Below, piece by piece: positions 6,404 through 16,600 of a stretch of 64,000 nt of DNA (the first letter of the stretch is position 1; each line of letters starts with the position of its first letter). The translations under genes and the position numbers were made by a program. The DNA is from Bacteroidales bacterium (GTDB taxonomy: Bacteria; Bacteroidota; Bacteroidia; Bacteroidales; UBA932). The notes beneath the pieces are model-generated. The model saw only the letters and a list, made by a program, of their open reading frames with translations. It ran no database searches and was not told the DNA's origin. Where the stretch lies: the NCBI GenBank assembly GCA_017454335.1, contig JAFTDE010000056.1, forward strand, positions 62,001 to 126,000, in the 5' to 3' direction.

Positions 6404-7036
6404 TTACAGATTCAGCACCAGCCCCACGCCCAGGGTATGCACATACGGTCCTCCCTGCTGCAGGTGGTAGAGGTAGAAGAGATCCAGCGCGACGTTCTTG
6501 CCCAGCACGATGTCGGTTCCGGCATAGTACAGGCTGCGTTTCCAGGCGCCCCAGGTAAAGACTTCGGCCATCATGTAGGGCCGGAAGGCACTGTCGGGAA
6601 TGGCGTATTGCGCGCGCAGGCGCACACGCAGATTGGAATAGGTCCCGCCGCCGGGCGCGAAGGTGTATTCGTATTTCTCCCGCAGCGTGACCGAGAGATT
6701 CCCCTGCCGGAGTGCTTCCGAGGCGGTCAGGACCAGGCGGTGGTGCTGCGCGCCGGCGATGTTCCACAATTCATAGCTGGCGTCGGAGCTCAGCCAGTCC
6801 GTCAGGCGGTATCCGCCCGAAGCCAGCAGGAACCAGCACTCGGTGTTGCTGAGGCTCTGGTTGGAACGGTGTTCCGCCCGGAAGGCCATATAGGGTTTTC
6901 CCCAGGATTTGTTCACGTGTACGCTCACCCACGATCCCAGGTCATGGGAATCGGGTACAGTCTGGCCCGACAGATTCGTCGGGACCGCAAGGAGGATGGC
7001 GGCTGCGATCAGGCAGCCCAGAAAAGGTTTACACAT
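6404..7036 (-). CDS. DUF2490 family predicted outer-membrane protein
   Basis: The 210-residue product starts MCKPFLGCLIAAAILLAV and has a signal peptide ending near SGQ. The rest alternates short amphipathic strands rich in Tyr, Trp and Arg and ends in a hydrophobic strand (LGVGLVLNL), as expected for a small beta-barrel. This fits DUF2490, whose function is unknown. The start at 7036 is the first ATG after the upstream gene stop at 7057, with no alternative start between. It is the last gene of a deoR-glycosidase-DUF2490 unit, 20 nt after the glycosidase. Confidence 0.75.
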   Translation of the reverse strand: MCKPFLGCLIAAAILLAVPTNLSGQTVPDSHDLGSWVSVHVNKSWGKPYMAFRAEHRSNQSLSNTECWFLLASGGYRLTDWLSSDASYELWNIAGAQHHRLVLTASEALRQGNLSVTLREKYEYTFAPGGGTYSNLRVRLRAQYAIPDSAFRPYMMAEVFTWGAWKRSLYYAGTDIVLGKNVALDLFYLYHLQQGGPYVHTLGVGLVLNL

Positions 7037-7056
7037 ACCAACTATGAATGGTTTGA

Positions 7057-8454
7057 CTAAAATTCCGTTACGACGGGCCGTCCTTCCAGCCAGTCGATCA
7101 TATTGATCACCAGGTAATTCCAGTTCTGGAATCCCTTGTTCAGCACCGGTTCCCCGTTGTCCGGCAGGTAGTATTCGTGCAGCGCGCCGAAGCGTTCGAG
7201 ATCCCGGCCCAGCAGGATGACCGTCTTCTCGGCCAGCTCGCGCGCATCGTCCAGGAATCCGTAACGGACCAGCCCGCGGAACACCAGCCAGTTGACATTG
7301 ATCCAGACCGGGCCCTGCCAGGACGAAGGATTGCCCGAAGCCCGCACATCGTACATCTTCTCCAGCGGCGAAAGCGAACGGACACCGGCGGCGCAGTTGA
7401 AGGATTCGGGATTGCGGTAGTGCCTGCGCACGATCTCCTCCGCCTGCTCCGGCGTGGCGATTCCGGCCCAGAGCGCCATGAAACCGCTCCAGACGTCGAA
7501 GCGCTGGATCAGGCAGTCGTAGTTGCGGGGCTGGCCGGTGTGGTAGAAGAAGGTACCCGGTGCCGAGCCGGCGACGTCCGGCTTCTCCACCGGCAGCAGG
7601 TTCAGGTCGACGCTGTAGAAGAAGCGGTCGCGCGGATCCCAGCAGTGCCGCTGGACCGCAGCCTTCAGCTCTTCCGCCTTGCCCGCATACAGGCGGGCGA
7701 TGTCCTCCATGGACAGGCATCCGGCCAGGTACACCATGGACTCCAGCTCTTTGTACATCAGCGCATTCAGGAAAATGGAACCGGAACTCTCCGCCGGGCG
7801 GTAGAAGGTGCTGGGATCATTGTCCACCCCGATGGCACGGTCATCTTCCCAGTACAGCAGCCCGGTTTCCCGGTGCCGGTGGTAGTTCAGGTATTTGTCC
7901 ACGAAGGCCTGCAGTTTATAGAAATCCTCCCGCAGCCACTCCGCATCCCCGTCCATGTTCCGGACGATGAAGGCGGCGTGCTGGGCCAGGGTCGGCTTGT
8001 GCATGTTCGTGTGCCAGGGATCGATCTGCGCGAGCATTTCCGCGCGGCTGGGCTGGTTCCTTTCGATCCAGTACGGGATCCAGCCGTCCATGCCGCCGTA
8101 GTTGAGCGAATTCAGCACGCAGCCCTGCTCGTAGGGCAGCGCCTCGGCGAGGTCCTTCCGGCTGCCCCGGTCCAGCAGGATCTGCCGCAGGGCCACGTCG
8201 CTCAGCCAGGAATCCCAGTCCCAGAGGATGTCCGCATACTGCTCGCTGCCGGGGGTCAGGAAAGGATAGGCCAGCGATCCGCCCGCCTCGCGGTACATGC
8301 CCTTGACATCGCGTCCGATCTGTTCGCGGCAGATGCGTTTGTACCGGGCCAGGTTGGCTTCGGTACGTTCCGGCAGCTGGGCGGACAGTCTCACGGCCGT
8401 CCCGCATAGGAGCGCGATCCCGCACAGGACGGCGCGTATCAGCATTCTTCTCAT
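7057..8454 (-). CDS. Exported GH63/MGH1-like (alpha/alpha)6-barrel glycoside hydrolase
   Basis: This 465-residue exported enzyme has a signal peptide (about residues 1-25, ending LSA-Q). It has the Trp- and Asp-rich helical-barrel motifs of the GH63/GH37-like clan: LWDWDSWL near residue 78, WEDDRAIGVDNDPSTF near 200 and GPVWINVNWLV near 390. GH63 relatives hydrolyse alpha-glucosidic bonds, including trehalase-like and mannosylglycerate hydrolase-like activities; the substrate here is unknown. Asp and Glu in these segments are likely catalytic by family analogy. It follows deoR by 4 nt and sits opposite the sugar operon, so it probably supplies a sugar to it. Confidence 0.75.
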   Translation of the reverse strand: MRRMLIRAVLCGIALLCGTAVRLSAQLPERTEANLARYKRICREQIGRDVKGMYREAGGSLAYPFLTPGSEQYADILWDWDSWLSDVALRQILLDRGSRKDLAEALPYEQGCVLNSLNYGGMDGWIPYWIERNQPSRAEMLAQIDPWHTNMHKPTLAQHAAFIVRNMDGDAEWLREDFYKLQAFVDKYLNYHRHRETGLLYWEDDRAIGVDNDPSTFYRPAESSGSIFLNALMYKELESMVYLAGCLSMEDIARLYAGKAEELKAAVQRHCWDPRDRFFYSVDLNLLPVEKPDVAGSAPGTFFYHTGQPRNYDCLIQRFDVWSGFMALWAGIATPEQAEEIVRRHYRNPESFNCAAGVRSLSPLEKMYDVRASGNPSSWQGPVWINVNWLVFRGLVRYGFLDDARELAEKTVILLGRDLERFGALHEYYLPDNGEPVLNKGFQNWNYLVINMIDWLEGRPVVTEF

Positions 8455-8458
8455 GGGA

Positions 8459-9217
8459 TCAGTAGATGACTTCGAGTTTGAGTTCTTTCAGGGACTCCAG
8501 GGCATGCTGGGAGATGCCGCTGTCCGTGATCAGCGTGTCCACCAGCGAGATGCGGCCCAGGCTGGCGAAGGCCGCCTTGCCCATCTTGGAGGAATCCGCG
8601 AGGAGGTAGATCTTGCCGGCCGCGCGCATCATGGCGGACTTGACGACCAGGTCGCTCAGCGACGGATAGGTCAGCATCATGTCCGACGAAATGCCCGCCG
8701 TGGCCAGGAAGAGCTTGGAAACATGCAGCCCGCGGAAGGAATTGGCCGCCATGTCCCCCGTCAGCGACAGGGTCGGCGCCTTGAATTCCCCGCCGGACAC
8801 GATCAGGTTGATGCTGGGGTTCTCACCCAGGATGAAGGCGATGTTGAGCGCGTTCGTGATGACCGTCAGGTTCTTGTGCCCCACCAGGAGCCTGGCCAGT
8901 TCGGTCGTCGTGGATCCCGAGTCCAGGATGATGTCGTCCCCGTCCTCGACCAGCGCGGCCGCCTTGCGGGCGATTTCCGCCTTCTGTTCCATGTGGGTCT
9001 GGTTGAACAGGCTGCCCGTCTTGGCAAAGTCACCGACATCCTTGAGGAAGGCACCGCCGTACTCCCGCTGCACATAGCCCATTTCTTCGAGAACCTGCAG
9101 GTCCTGGCGGATCGTAACCTCGGACACGTTGAACGCCTTCGAGAGTTTGTTCACCTTGGCATGTCCGTCTTCCTGAATCAGGTTCAGGATCTTGAGTCTT
9201 CTTTGATTAAGCGACAT
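8459..9217 (-). CDS. DeoR-family transcriptional regulator
   Basis: DeoR-type repressors bind DNA through an N-terminal helix-turn-helix and sense a sugar phosphate through an ISOCOT-fold C-terminal domain. Here residues ~1-57 include VNKLSKAFNVSEVTIRQDLQVLEEMGYVQREYGGA, the classic DeoR HTH. The effector domain includes DGDDIILDSGSTTTELAR and LTVITNALNIAF. The start at 9217 (MSLNQRRLK) is preferred over an upstream ATG at 9271, because the -7 box lies at 9241-9248 and the family starts near this point. It is divergent from the transketolase operon and is its likely regulator. Confidence 0.9.
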   Translation of the reverse strand: MSLNQRRLKILNLIQEDGHAKVNKLSKAFNVSEVTIRQDLQVLEEMGYVQREYGGAFLKDVGDFAKTGSLFNQTHMEQKAEIARKAAALVEDGDDIILDSGSTTTELARLLVGHKNLTVITNALNIAFILGENPSINLIVSGGEFKAPTLSLTGDMAANSFRGLHVSKLFLATAGISSDMMLTYPSLSDLVVKSAMMRAAGKIYLLADSSKMGKAAFASLGRISLVDTLITDSGISQHALESLKELKLEVIY

Positions 9218-9240
9218 ATTCTGCACGTTTATCCACTTTA

Positions 9241-9248
9241 CAAAGGTA
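9241..9248 (-). promoter_or_regulatory. Promoter -7 element of deoR
   Basis: TACCTTTG on the minus strand fits TAnnTTTG, 23 nt before the deoR ATG. At the -33 position only TTGG is seen. Confidence 0.5.
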
Positions 9249-9302
9249 AAAAAACCTCGCAAAAAAACCAATTTGCGCTCATTTCGTTTTCTTTCGTTTC
9301 TT

Positions 9303-9334
9303 TTTGTTTTTTTGGCCGCCTTTTGTTATTTTTG
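9303..9334 (+). promoter_or_regulatory. Promoter of the transketolase-ABC-kinase operon
   Basis: TTTG (9303-9306), 20 nt, TATTTTTG (9327-9334) lies 18 nt before the ATG at 9353. The 85-bp T/A-rich space shared with the deoR promoter is where DeoR is expected to bind. Confidence 0.75.
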
Positions 9335-9352
9335 CACAAACTAAGACCTGAC

Positions 9353-10198
9353 ATGGATTCACCGTCCCTCTCACTGAAACTGGCCGCGGAACGCAACCGG
9401 CTCCGGCTGATGGAAATCATCCGGAACGCCGGGGCAGGCCACACAGGCGGAGACCTCTCCTGCCTCAACATGCTGACCGTTCTGTACGAAAAATATCTCC
9501 GCATCGACAAGGATCACCTGGACGACCCGGACCGGGACCGTTTCATCCTCAGCAAGGGCCACTGCGCCGAAGCGCTGTACGCCGTGCTGGAGTCCCGCGG
9601 CATCCTCGCGAAGGAAACCGTGGACAGCCTGGGGCAGTACGGTTCGCCGCTGGCGGGTCATCCGCTGCATGAGATCCCGGGCATCGAAGTCAACAGCGGC
9701 GCCCTCGGCCACGGGCTGTCAATCGGCATCGGCATGGCGCTCGCCGCCCGGATGGACGCCCGCAGCTACCGCACCGTCGTGCTGATGGGAGACGGCGAGC
9801 AGGCGGAAGGATCCATCTACGAAGCCGCCATGGCCGCCGCACACTACCGGCTGGGGAACCTGATCGCCGTGATCGACCGCAACATGCTGCAGATCAGCGG
9901 CTGCACCGAAGACGTGATGGCCCTGGAAGACATGCGCGGGCGCTGGACCGCCTTCGGATGGGAGGTCGTCGAAACCGACGGAAACGATCCCGCCGCCATC
10001 CTCGCGACGCTGGAGGCACTCGATACGGCGGCTCGGCACCCGCACCTGGTCATCTCCCACACGACCAAGGGATACGGTGTCTCCTTCATGGAAGGCGTCG
10101 CCAAATGGCACCACGGCGTGCCCGACGAGGCCCAGTACGCCCAGGCACGCGAAGAAATCACCCGACGCATCAAAGCACTGGAGGAGGAAATACGATGA
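9353..10198 (+). CDS. Transketolase, N-terminal (TPP-binding) subunit
   Basis: Split transketolases transfer two-carbon ketol units using thiamine diphosphate. This 281-residue subunit has the active-site histidine region GAGHTGGDLSCLNMLTVLY near residue 26, the SKGH motif, NSGALGHGLSIGIGMALAARM, and the TPP/metal-binding GDGEQAEGS...IDRN (roughly residues 145-180). It overlaps the C-terminal subunit gene in ATGA. It is placed first in a catabolic operon with a kinase and an isomerase rather than with pentose-phosphate genes. That suggests a dedicated pathway transketolase, as in the known D-apiose route (apulose-4-phosphate transketolase); the substrate is inferred, not shown. Confidence 0.9.
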   Translation: MDSPSLSLKLAAERNRLRLMEIIRNAGAGHTGGDLSCLNMLTVLYEKYLRIDKDHLDDPDRDRFILSKGHCAEALYAVLESRGILAKETVDSLGQYGSPLAGHPLHEIPGIEVNSGALGHGLSIGIGMALAARMDARSYRTVVLMGDGEQAEGSIYEAAMAAAHYRLGNLIAVIDRNMLQISGCTEDVMALEDMRGRWTAFGWEVVETDGNDPAAILATLEALDTAARHPHLVISHTTKGYGVSFMEGVAKWHHGVPDEAQYAQAREEITRRIKALEEEIR

Positions 10199-11121
10199 CT
10201 GACTGCAGAAAGAGTTTTACGGCCGAGCTGCTGCGCTGCGCCCGCGCCGACAAGGATATCGTGGCGGTGACCACCGACGCCCGCGGCTCCGTGACCCTGG
10301 GCGATTTCGCCCGGGAACTGCCCGGCCAGTTCGTCGAATGCGGCATCGCCGAGCAGAATGCCGTCGGCATCAGCGCCGGCCTCGCCCACAGCGGCAAGAA
10401 GGTGTTCTGCTGCGGACCGGCCTGTTTCTACGTCGCCCGCAGCCTGGAACAGGTCAAGGTGGACCTGGCCTACAGCGGCAATCCCGTCAAGCTGCTGGGC
10501 GTCAGCGGCGGCGTCGCCTACGGGCACCTGGGCGCCACGCACCACAGCCTGCATGACATCGCCGTCCTGCGCACCTTCCCGGGCATGAACATCATCCTGC
10601 CCAGCGACGGCCGGCTGACCGAACGGGTGGTGGACGCCCTCATCGACTGGCCGGCCCCCGTGTACGTCCGCGTCGGCCGCGGCGAAACCGAAGACATTTA
10701 CGGAGAAGACTGCCGCTTCGAACCCGGCAAGGCCAACACCCTGCTGGAGGGGGACGACATCACCCTCATCGGCACGGGCGAAACCGTCTGGCACTGCCTG
10801 CAGGCCGGCCGGCAGCTCCGCCAGGCGGGCATCCGTGCCCGCGTGCTGGATTTCTCCAGCCTCAAACCCTACGACGCCGAGGCCCTGGAAAAGGCCGCCC
10901 GCGAAACCGGACACATCGTCACGGTGGAAGAGCACAGCATCTTCGGCGGGCTGGGATCCCTGGTGACCGAGGCGCTCAGCGAGCATCCGGTCCCCGTCCG
11001 GATCCTCGGCATTCCGGACGAGAATGCCGTACACGGCACATCCCGTCAGATCTTCCACCATTACGGCCTGGATGCGGAAGGCATCACCGCCGCCGCGCTG
11101 GCCCTGCTGAAAAAAGACTAG
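10195..11121 (+). CDS. Transketolase, C-terminal subunit
   Basis: The 308-residue partner carries the pyrimidine-binding and C-terminal domains. It has VTTDARGSV near residue 25, the catalytic Glu in VECGIAEQNAVGISAGLA near residue 50, and THHSLHDIAVLRTFPGMNIILPSD near residue 115. PVYVRVGRGE leads into the C-terminal Rossmann-like domain (VTVEEHSIFGGLGSLV). The start is the ATG at 10195 that overlaps the previous stop. Both subunits are needed for a whole active site. Confidence 0.9.
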   Translation: MTDCRKSFTAELLRCARADKDIVAVTTDARGSVTLGDFARELPGQFVECGIAEQNAVGISAGLAHSGKKVFCCGPACFYVARSLEQVKVDLAYSGNPVKLLGVSGGVAYGHLGATHHSLHDIAVLRTFPGMNIILPSDGRLTERVVDALIDWPAPVYVRVGRGETEDIYGEDCRFEPGKANTLLEGDDITLIGTGETVWHCLQAGRQLRQAGIRARVLDFSSLKPYDAEALEKAARETGHIVTVEEHSIFGGLGSLVTEALSEHPVPVRILGIPDENAVHGTSRQIFHHYGLDAEGITAAALALLKKD

Positions 11122-11125
11122 ACCC

Positions 11126-12076
11126 ATGAAACGCGCGCTCCCCTTCCTCCTTGCTGCCATCCTGACCTGCTGCCTGAGCGCCTGCGTCAAGCGGGCGGAT
11201 TCCGGCAAGGGACGGATCGCCGTGGTCATCTCCACCCTGAACAACCCCTGGTTCGTCGTCCTGGGCGAAGCTGCCGTCCAGCGGGCGGAGGAACTGGGAT
11301 ACGAAGCGGTCCTGTTCGATTCGCAGAACAGCCCGTCCAAGGAAGCCGAGCACTTCGACAACATCCTCTCCTCGGGTTACAAGGCCATCCTGTTCAATCC
11401 GACGGATGCGGACGGTTCCACCGTCAACGCCCGGTCCGCCATGGCCCGGGGCGTGCCCGTCTTCTGCATGGACCGGGAGATCAACGAACCCGGCGCCGCC
11501 GTCACCCAGATCCTGTCGGACAACTACTCGGGCTGCATCGCGCTGGGCCAGTATTTCGTCCAGTCCGTCGGCAGGCAGGCCAACTACGTCGAGATTCTCG
11601 GACTGGTCGGCGACAACAACACCTGGGCCCGGTCCCGGGGTTTCCACTCCGTCGTGGACTGCTTCGAAGGCCTGCACATGCTGTCCCAGCAGACCGCGGA
11701 CTTCGACCAGAACAAGGCGATGGAAGTCATGGAATCGATGATGCAGGCCCATCCGGACATCCAAGCGGTGTTCTGCGGCAACGACGCGATGGCGATGGGC
11801 GCCTACCAGGCCATCCTGGCCGCCGGCAAGAGCGGGCGGATCAAGGTCTTCGGCTTTGACGGCGCGGACGACGCGGTGAACGCCATCCGGGAAGGCAAGG
11901 TCGAGGCCACCGGCATGCAGTTCCCCAAGACCATGGCCGAGACGGCAGCCACCTTTGCGGACCGCTACCTGGCCGGTGAACGGAACCTGCCCGGGAAGAT
12001 TCCCGTGGCGGTCGAACTCGTCAATGCGGAAAACGTCAGCCAATTCGGCAATTTCGGAAGGAGGGAGCCGCGATGA
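11126..12076 (+). CDS. Sugar-binding lipoprotein of a ribose-type ABC importer
   Basis: This periplasmic substrate-binding protein (type I fold, RbsB/AlsB-like) has a lipoprotein signal: MKRALPFLLAAILTCCLSAC, with the lipobox LSAC. The mature domain starts GRIAVVISTLNNPWFVVLGEAA and includes the hinge and sugar-binding segments NPTDADGS, CMDREIN and VFCGNDAMAMGA. FGFDGADDAVNAIREG is typical of the family. It opens the ABC cassette and overlaps DUF2291 by 4 nt. Ribose-type ABC importers are uncommon in Bacteroidota, which usually rely on TonB/SusCD systems, so lateral acquisition is possible. Confidence 0.9.
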   Translation: MKRALPFLLAAILTCCLSACVKRADSGKGRIAVVISTLNNPWFVVLGEAAVQRAEELGYEAVLFDSQNSPSKEAEHFDNILSSGYKAILFNPTDADGSTVNARSAMARGVPVFCMDREINEPGAAVTQILSDNYSGCIALGQYFVQSVGRQANYVEILGLVGDNNTWARSRGFHSVVDCFEGLHMLSQQTADFDQNKAMEVMESMMQAHPDIQAVFCGNDAMAMGAYQAILAAGKSGRIKVFGFDGADDAVNAIREGKVEATGMQFPKTMAETAATFADRYLAGERNLPGKIPVAVELVNAENVSQFGNFGRREPR

Positions 12077-12684
12077 AAAAAGCCGTCAAAATCCTCCTCG
12101 CCGCCGCGCTCTGCATCCCGGCCGTCGTCTTCGCCGTCTATACCGAACCCCTGGACGCCCACCGCGAAAAGGAACGGATGGCGCAGTTCAAGCCCGAAGA
12201 AAGGGCCGATTACCACTGGGAGCATGACCGGCAGGCGCTGCGCGACGCCGCGCTCGGCGTCGGCGAACTCTCCCGGGGACTCGCCGGGGACGCCCAAAAC
12301 TTTGCCGACGCGCACGGACGCGTGCTGGGCATCGGGTCCAAGACCTTCTTCGTGGTCAAGGGAACCCTCCCCCGCTTCGATGCGGATGAAGAATACATCC
12401 TGGGCACCTGCGACGGACACGCCGTACGCATCCCCGTCAAATACATCTTCGGCAACCTGGCCCGGGACGCTTCCGGCTGGTTCGATATCGATGATTTCCA
12501 GAACACGATGGCTTTCAACGAGATTTCCTCGTACCTGAACGGACGGATACTCGCGGAGGTCATCCCCGCCAGCATCCCCGAGGCGGGCAGCTGCTTCTTC
12601 TGCGGAGCCGTGGAGATCGATCCCGCGGCCCCGGATCCGGAATGCTACACGGTCATCCCCTATCTGCTGGACTTCCATGAGTAG
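12073..12684 (+). CDS. DUF2291 family protein
   Basis: DUF2291 proteins are small exported proteins usually encoded beside ribose-type ABC importers for sugars or sugar alcohols; their role is unknown. The 203-residue protein has an N-terminal membrane or signal segment (residues ~5-22). A conserved-looking central region includes HGRVLGIGSKTFFVVKG and the repeat-like VRIPVKYIFGNLARDASG. It ends ECYTVIPYLLDFHE. It overlaps both neighbours (ATGA-type at 12073, 8 nt at 12677), so it belongs to the importer. Confidence 0.8.
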   Translation: MKKAVKILLAAALCIPAVVFAVYTEPLDAHREKERMAQFKPEERADYHWEHDRQALRDAALGVGELSRGLAGDAQNFADAHGRVLGIGSKTFFVVKGTLPRFDADEEYILGTCDGHAVRIPVKYIFGNLARDASGWFDIDDFQNTMAFNEISSYLNGRILAEVIPASIPEAGSCFFCGAVEIDPAAPDPECYTVIPYLLDFHE

Positions 12685-14158
12685 CGACGGGGTGCTGATC
12701 CAGGCCACGGGAATCACCAAACGCTTCCCCGGCACCGTCGCACTGGACGGTGTGGATTTCTGCGTCCGTGCCGGGCGGGTCCATTCCCTCGTCGGCGAGA
12801 ACGGCGCCGGAAAATCCACCCTGATGAACATCCTGTCCGGGGTGTACGGCGATTATGAGGGGAAGCTGGACATCCGTGCCCGGGGGGTCGCCATGATCCA
12901 CCAGGAGTTGAACCTGGTCCCGGAGATGACGGTTGCCGAGAACATCTTCCTCGGACGCGAGCCCCGTACCGCCCTGGGGCTGGTGGACCGCCGGCGGATG
13001 GAGCGGAACGCCGCAGCGCTCCTGCAACAGTTGGGCGCACCCATCCGGCCCGGCCAGGCGGTCCGGGAACTGCGCGTCGGCGAACAGCAGATCGTCGAAA
13101 TCGCCAAGACGCTCTCGCAGGAGGCCGAAGTGCTGATCATGGACGAACCGACTTCGTCCCTGTCTGAGCGCGAGACCCGGACGCTGTTCGACCTGATCCG
13201 AGATCTGAAGGCCAAAGGAAACGGCATCGTCTATATCACGCACAAAATGTCCGAAGTCAGCGCCCTCTCCGACGAGGTCACCATCCTGCGGGACGGACGT
13301 CTGGTCAAGAGCGTTCCCTTCTCACAGACCAGCATCGCAGAAATCATCCGCGGCATGGTCGGGCGCGAAGGCAAGGACTTCTTCGTCAAGAATCCCCACG
13401 GCATCGGCGACTGTGTCCTGGAAATGGAAGGACTCTGCCTGGACGATACGCAGCGCAGGGGGCGGCGCTTGCTGGAAGACATCAGCCTGCAGGTACGCGC
13501 CGGTGAAGTGCTGGGCATCTACGGCCTGATGGGCGCCGGCCGCAGCGAACTGCTGGGATCGGTCTTCGGGCTGTACCCGGATCAGGTCAGCGGAAAGGTC
13601 CGGATCGGAGGGACTCCCGTACGGATCCGCTCGCCGCGCGATGCCGTCCGCTGCGGGATGGCCCTGCTGCCCGAGGACCGCAAACAGGATGGGCTGGTGA
13701 TGGGCATGGACATCACCCGCAACACCACCCTCGCCGCCCTGGAATCCCTCTGCCGGCACGGCCTGACGGACACGCGCGCCGAAAAGGCGCGGACGGACGA
13801 ATACCGCAGCCGGCTGGGCATCCGATCCCATTCGAACCGGCAGACAGCCGGCGAACTCAGCGGGGGCAACCAGCAGAAGGTCGTCCTCGCCAAATGGCTG
13901 CTGACCAACCCCAGGGTCCTGTTCCTGGACGAACCGACCCGGGGCATCGACATCAGCGCCAAGAACGAAATCTACAAACTGATGGACGAACTCTCCGCGT
14001 CCGGCATGGCCCTGGTCGTGGTATCCTCCGAACTGCCGGAGATCATGGCCGTTTCGGACCGCATCGTCACGCTGCGGGACGGACGGATCGGCGCAGAGTT
14101 TCCCCGGGAACGGTTCACGGAAGAGTCCATCCTCAAAGCCGCCCTGCCGGCCACCTGA
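12677..14158 (+). CDS. Sugar ABC importer ATP-binding protein (two ABC domains)
   Basis: This 493-residue RbsA/MglA-like protein fuses two ABC domains. Domain 1 (residues ~1-235) has Walker A GENGAGKST, the Q-loop region VAMIHQELNL, signature LRVGEQQIVEIAK and Walker B VLIMDEPTSSL. Domain 2 (~250-493) has the usual degenerate Walker A GLMGAGRSELLG, signature LSGGNQQKVVLAKWL and Walker B VLFLDEPTRGID. It energises import with the permease at 14166. Confidence 0.95.
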   Translation: MSSDGVLIQATGITKRFPGTVALDGVDFCVRAGRVHSLVGENGAGKSTLMNILSGVYGDYEGKLDIRARGVAMIHQELNLVPEMTVAENIFLGREPRTALGLVDRRRMERNAAALLQQLGAPIRPGQAVRELRVGEQQIVEIAKTLSQEAEVLIMDEPTSSLSERETRTLFDLIRDLKAKGNGIVYITHKMSEVSALSDEVTILRDGRLVKSVPFSQTSIAEIIRGMVGREGKDFFVKNPHGIGDCVLEMEGLCLDDTQRRGRRLLEDISLQVRAGEVLGIYGLMGAGRSELLGSVFGLYPDQVSGKVRIGGTPVRIRSPRDAVRCGMALLPEDRKQDGLVMGMDITRNTTLAALESLCRHGLTDTRAEKARTDEYRSRLGIRSHSNRQTAGELSGGNQQKVVLAKWLLTNPRVLFLDEPTRGIDISAKNEIYKLMDELSASGMALVVVSSELPEIMAVSDRIVTLRDGRIGAEFPRERFTEESILKAALPAT

Positions 14159-14165
14159 TACCGCC

Positions 14166-15146
<981 letters not shown>

Positions 15147-15147
15147 T

Positions 15148-16569
15148 ATGAAAAGACTCCTCTCCATGGCCGCATGGGCCGTCCTCTGCCTGACGCTCGC
15201 CCAGTGCACCCCGAAAACGCGGCCGGACACCCGAACCCGCGTCATCGTCACCTCGGACGGTGAGATCGACGACGAATGCTCGATGGTCCGCTTCATGCTG
15301 TACATGAACGAATGGGACGTCGAGGGCATCGTCACTTCCAGTTCCCAGTATCACTGGCACGGCCACAGATGGGCCGGCGACGACTGGATGGAGCCCTATC
15401 TGGAGGCGTACGCGCAGGTCTATCCGAACCTGATCCGGCACGACAGCCGCTATCCGACGCCGGAATACGTGCGCAGCATCACCAAACTGGGCAACGTGGA
15501 GACCGAAGGCGAGATGGACCAGGTCACGGCGGGATCGGAACTGATCGCACGCGTGCTGCTGGACGAGACGGACGACCGGCCGGTCTGGCTGCAGGCCTGG
15601 GGCGGGACGAACACCATCGCCCGCGCCCTCAGGACCATCGAGGAGACCCACCCGGAGAAGATGGACTACGTCGCCGCCAAGGCGCGTCTCTTCTGCATCT
15701 GGGAGCAGGACAGCACCTACCAGGCCTACATCCGGCCCGTCTGGGGCAAGATCAAGACGATCATCTCGGACCAGTTCGTCGCCTACGACTATTTCTGGCC
15801 CTACTACAACATCCCCGTGGAGGACAGCCGCTATTTCGGCGCCGAATGGATGAAGGAGAACATCCTCGAAGGCCACGGCCCGCTGTGCGGCGCCTACAAG
15901 GCCCTGGAGGACGGCGCTTTCCGTTCCGAGGGGGACTCCCCTTCGTATTTCTACGCCATTCCCACCGGTCTGTCCGACCTGGAGCACCCGGACTGGGGGA
16001 ACTGGGGCGGACGCTATGTCAACGTACGCGAGAACCAGTGGCTGGATCCCGTTCCGGAAGCGGACTATGTCTATCCGGAGGGCCGCTATTACACCCGCAG
16101 CGCCTGGGGACGCGCCCGGCTGGATCCGCTGCGCAAAGCCGGCATCTACGACGATCCCCTGATCTACGAATACCTGCAGGACATCCTGCGCTGGCTGCCC
16201 GACGTGCAGAACGACTTCGCCGCCCGCGCCGACTGGTGCGTCAAGTCCTTTGAGGAGGCCAACCACGCCCCCGTCATCGATCCCGCCGCGCCCCAGACCG
16301 TCCGCGCCAAGGCCGGAGATACCGTCTCCCTGGCGGTCCGGGCCAGCGATCCGGACCGGGACGCGCTCAGCTACGACTGGTGGTACTACGCCGCTCCCGG
16401 CAGCTATCCGGGTTCCTGCGAGGTCCCCGATGCCGCCCGGGCCACGACGAGCGTCCGGATTCCCGCCGACGCCGCGAGCGGCCAGACCCTGCATTTCATC
16501 TGTACCGTCCGGGACGGCGGGACACCGCAACTGACCCGCTACAAACGGATTGTCGTGGAAATAGAATAG
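15148..16569 (+). CDS. DUF1593 (nucleoside-hydrolase-like) lipoprotein
   Basis: The 473 residues start with a signal peptide and lipobox-like LAQC (residues ~16-19). The next ~340 residues match DUF1593, which has a nucleoside-hydrolase-like fold; RVIVTSDGEIDDECSMVRF near residue 32 gives the Asp cluster (DGEIDDE) that binds calcium and ribose in nucleoside hydrolases. WLQAWGGTNTIARAL follows near 150. The last ~90 residues look like an Ig-like domain (VSLAVRASDPDRDALSYDWW). It could release a furanose (ribose- or apiose-like) from a glycoside outside the inner membrane for the importer just upstream; that is inference. It starts 1 nt after the permease stop. Confidence 0.8.
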   Translation: MKRLLSMAAWAVLCLTLAQCTPKTRPDTRTRVIVTSDGEIDDECSMVRFMLYMNEWDVEGIVTSSSQYHWHGHRWAGDDWMEPYLEAYAQVYPNLIRHDSRYPTPEYVRSITKLGNVETEGEMDQVTAGSELIARVLLDETDDRPVWLQAWGGTNTIARALRTIEETHPEKMDYVAAKARLFCIWEQDSTYQAYIRPVWGKIKTIISDQFVAYDYFWPYYNIPVEDSRYFGAEWMKENILEGHGPLCGAYKALEDGAFRSEGDSPSYFYAIPTGLSDLEHPDWGNWGGRYVNVRENQWLDPVPEADYVYPEGRYYTRSAWGRARLDPLRKAGIYDDPLIYEYLQDILRWLPDVQNDFAARADWCVKSFEEANHAPVIDPAAPQTVRAKAGDTVSLAVRASDPDRDALSYDWWYYAAPGSYPGSCEVPDAARATTSVRIPADAASGQTLHFICTVRDGGTPQLTRYKRIVVEIE

Positions 16570-16588
16570 GAATCCGCCGGGTTTTTGT

Positions 16589-16596
16589 TACCTTTG
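16589..16596 (+). promoter_or_regulatory. Possible internal promoter before the FGGY kinase
   Basis: TACCTTTG fits TAnnTTTG but no TTTG is found at -33, and the ATG follows 4 nt later. It could give a leaderless transcript for the kinase-isomerase-MFS-GH78 half of the operon. Confidence 0.35.
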
Positions 16597-16600
16597 GAGT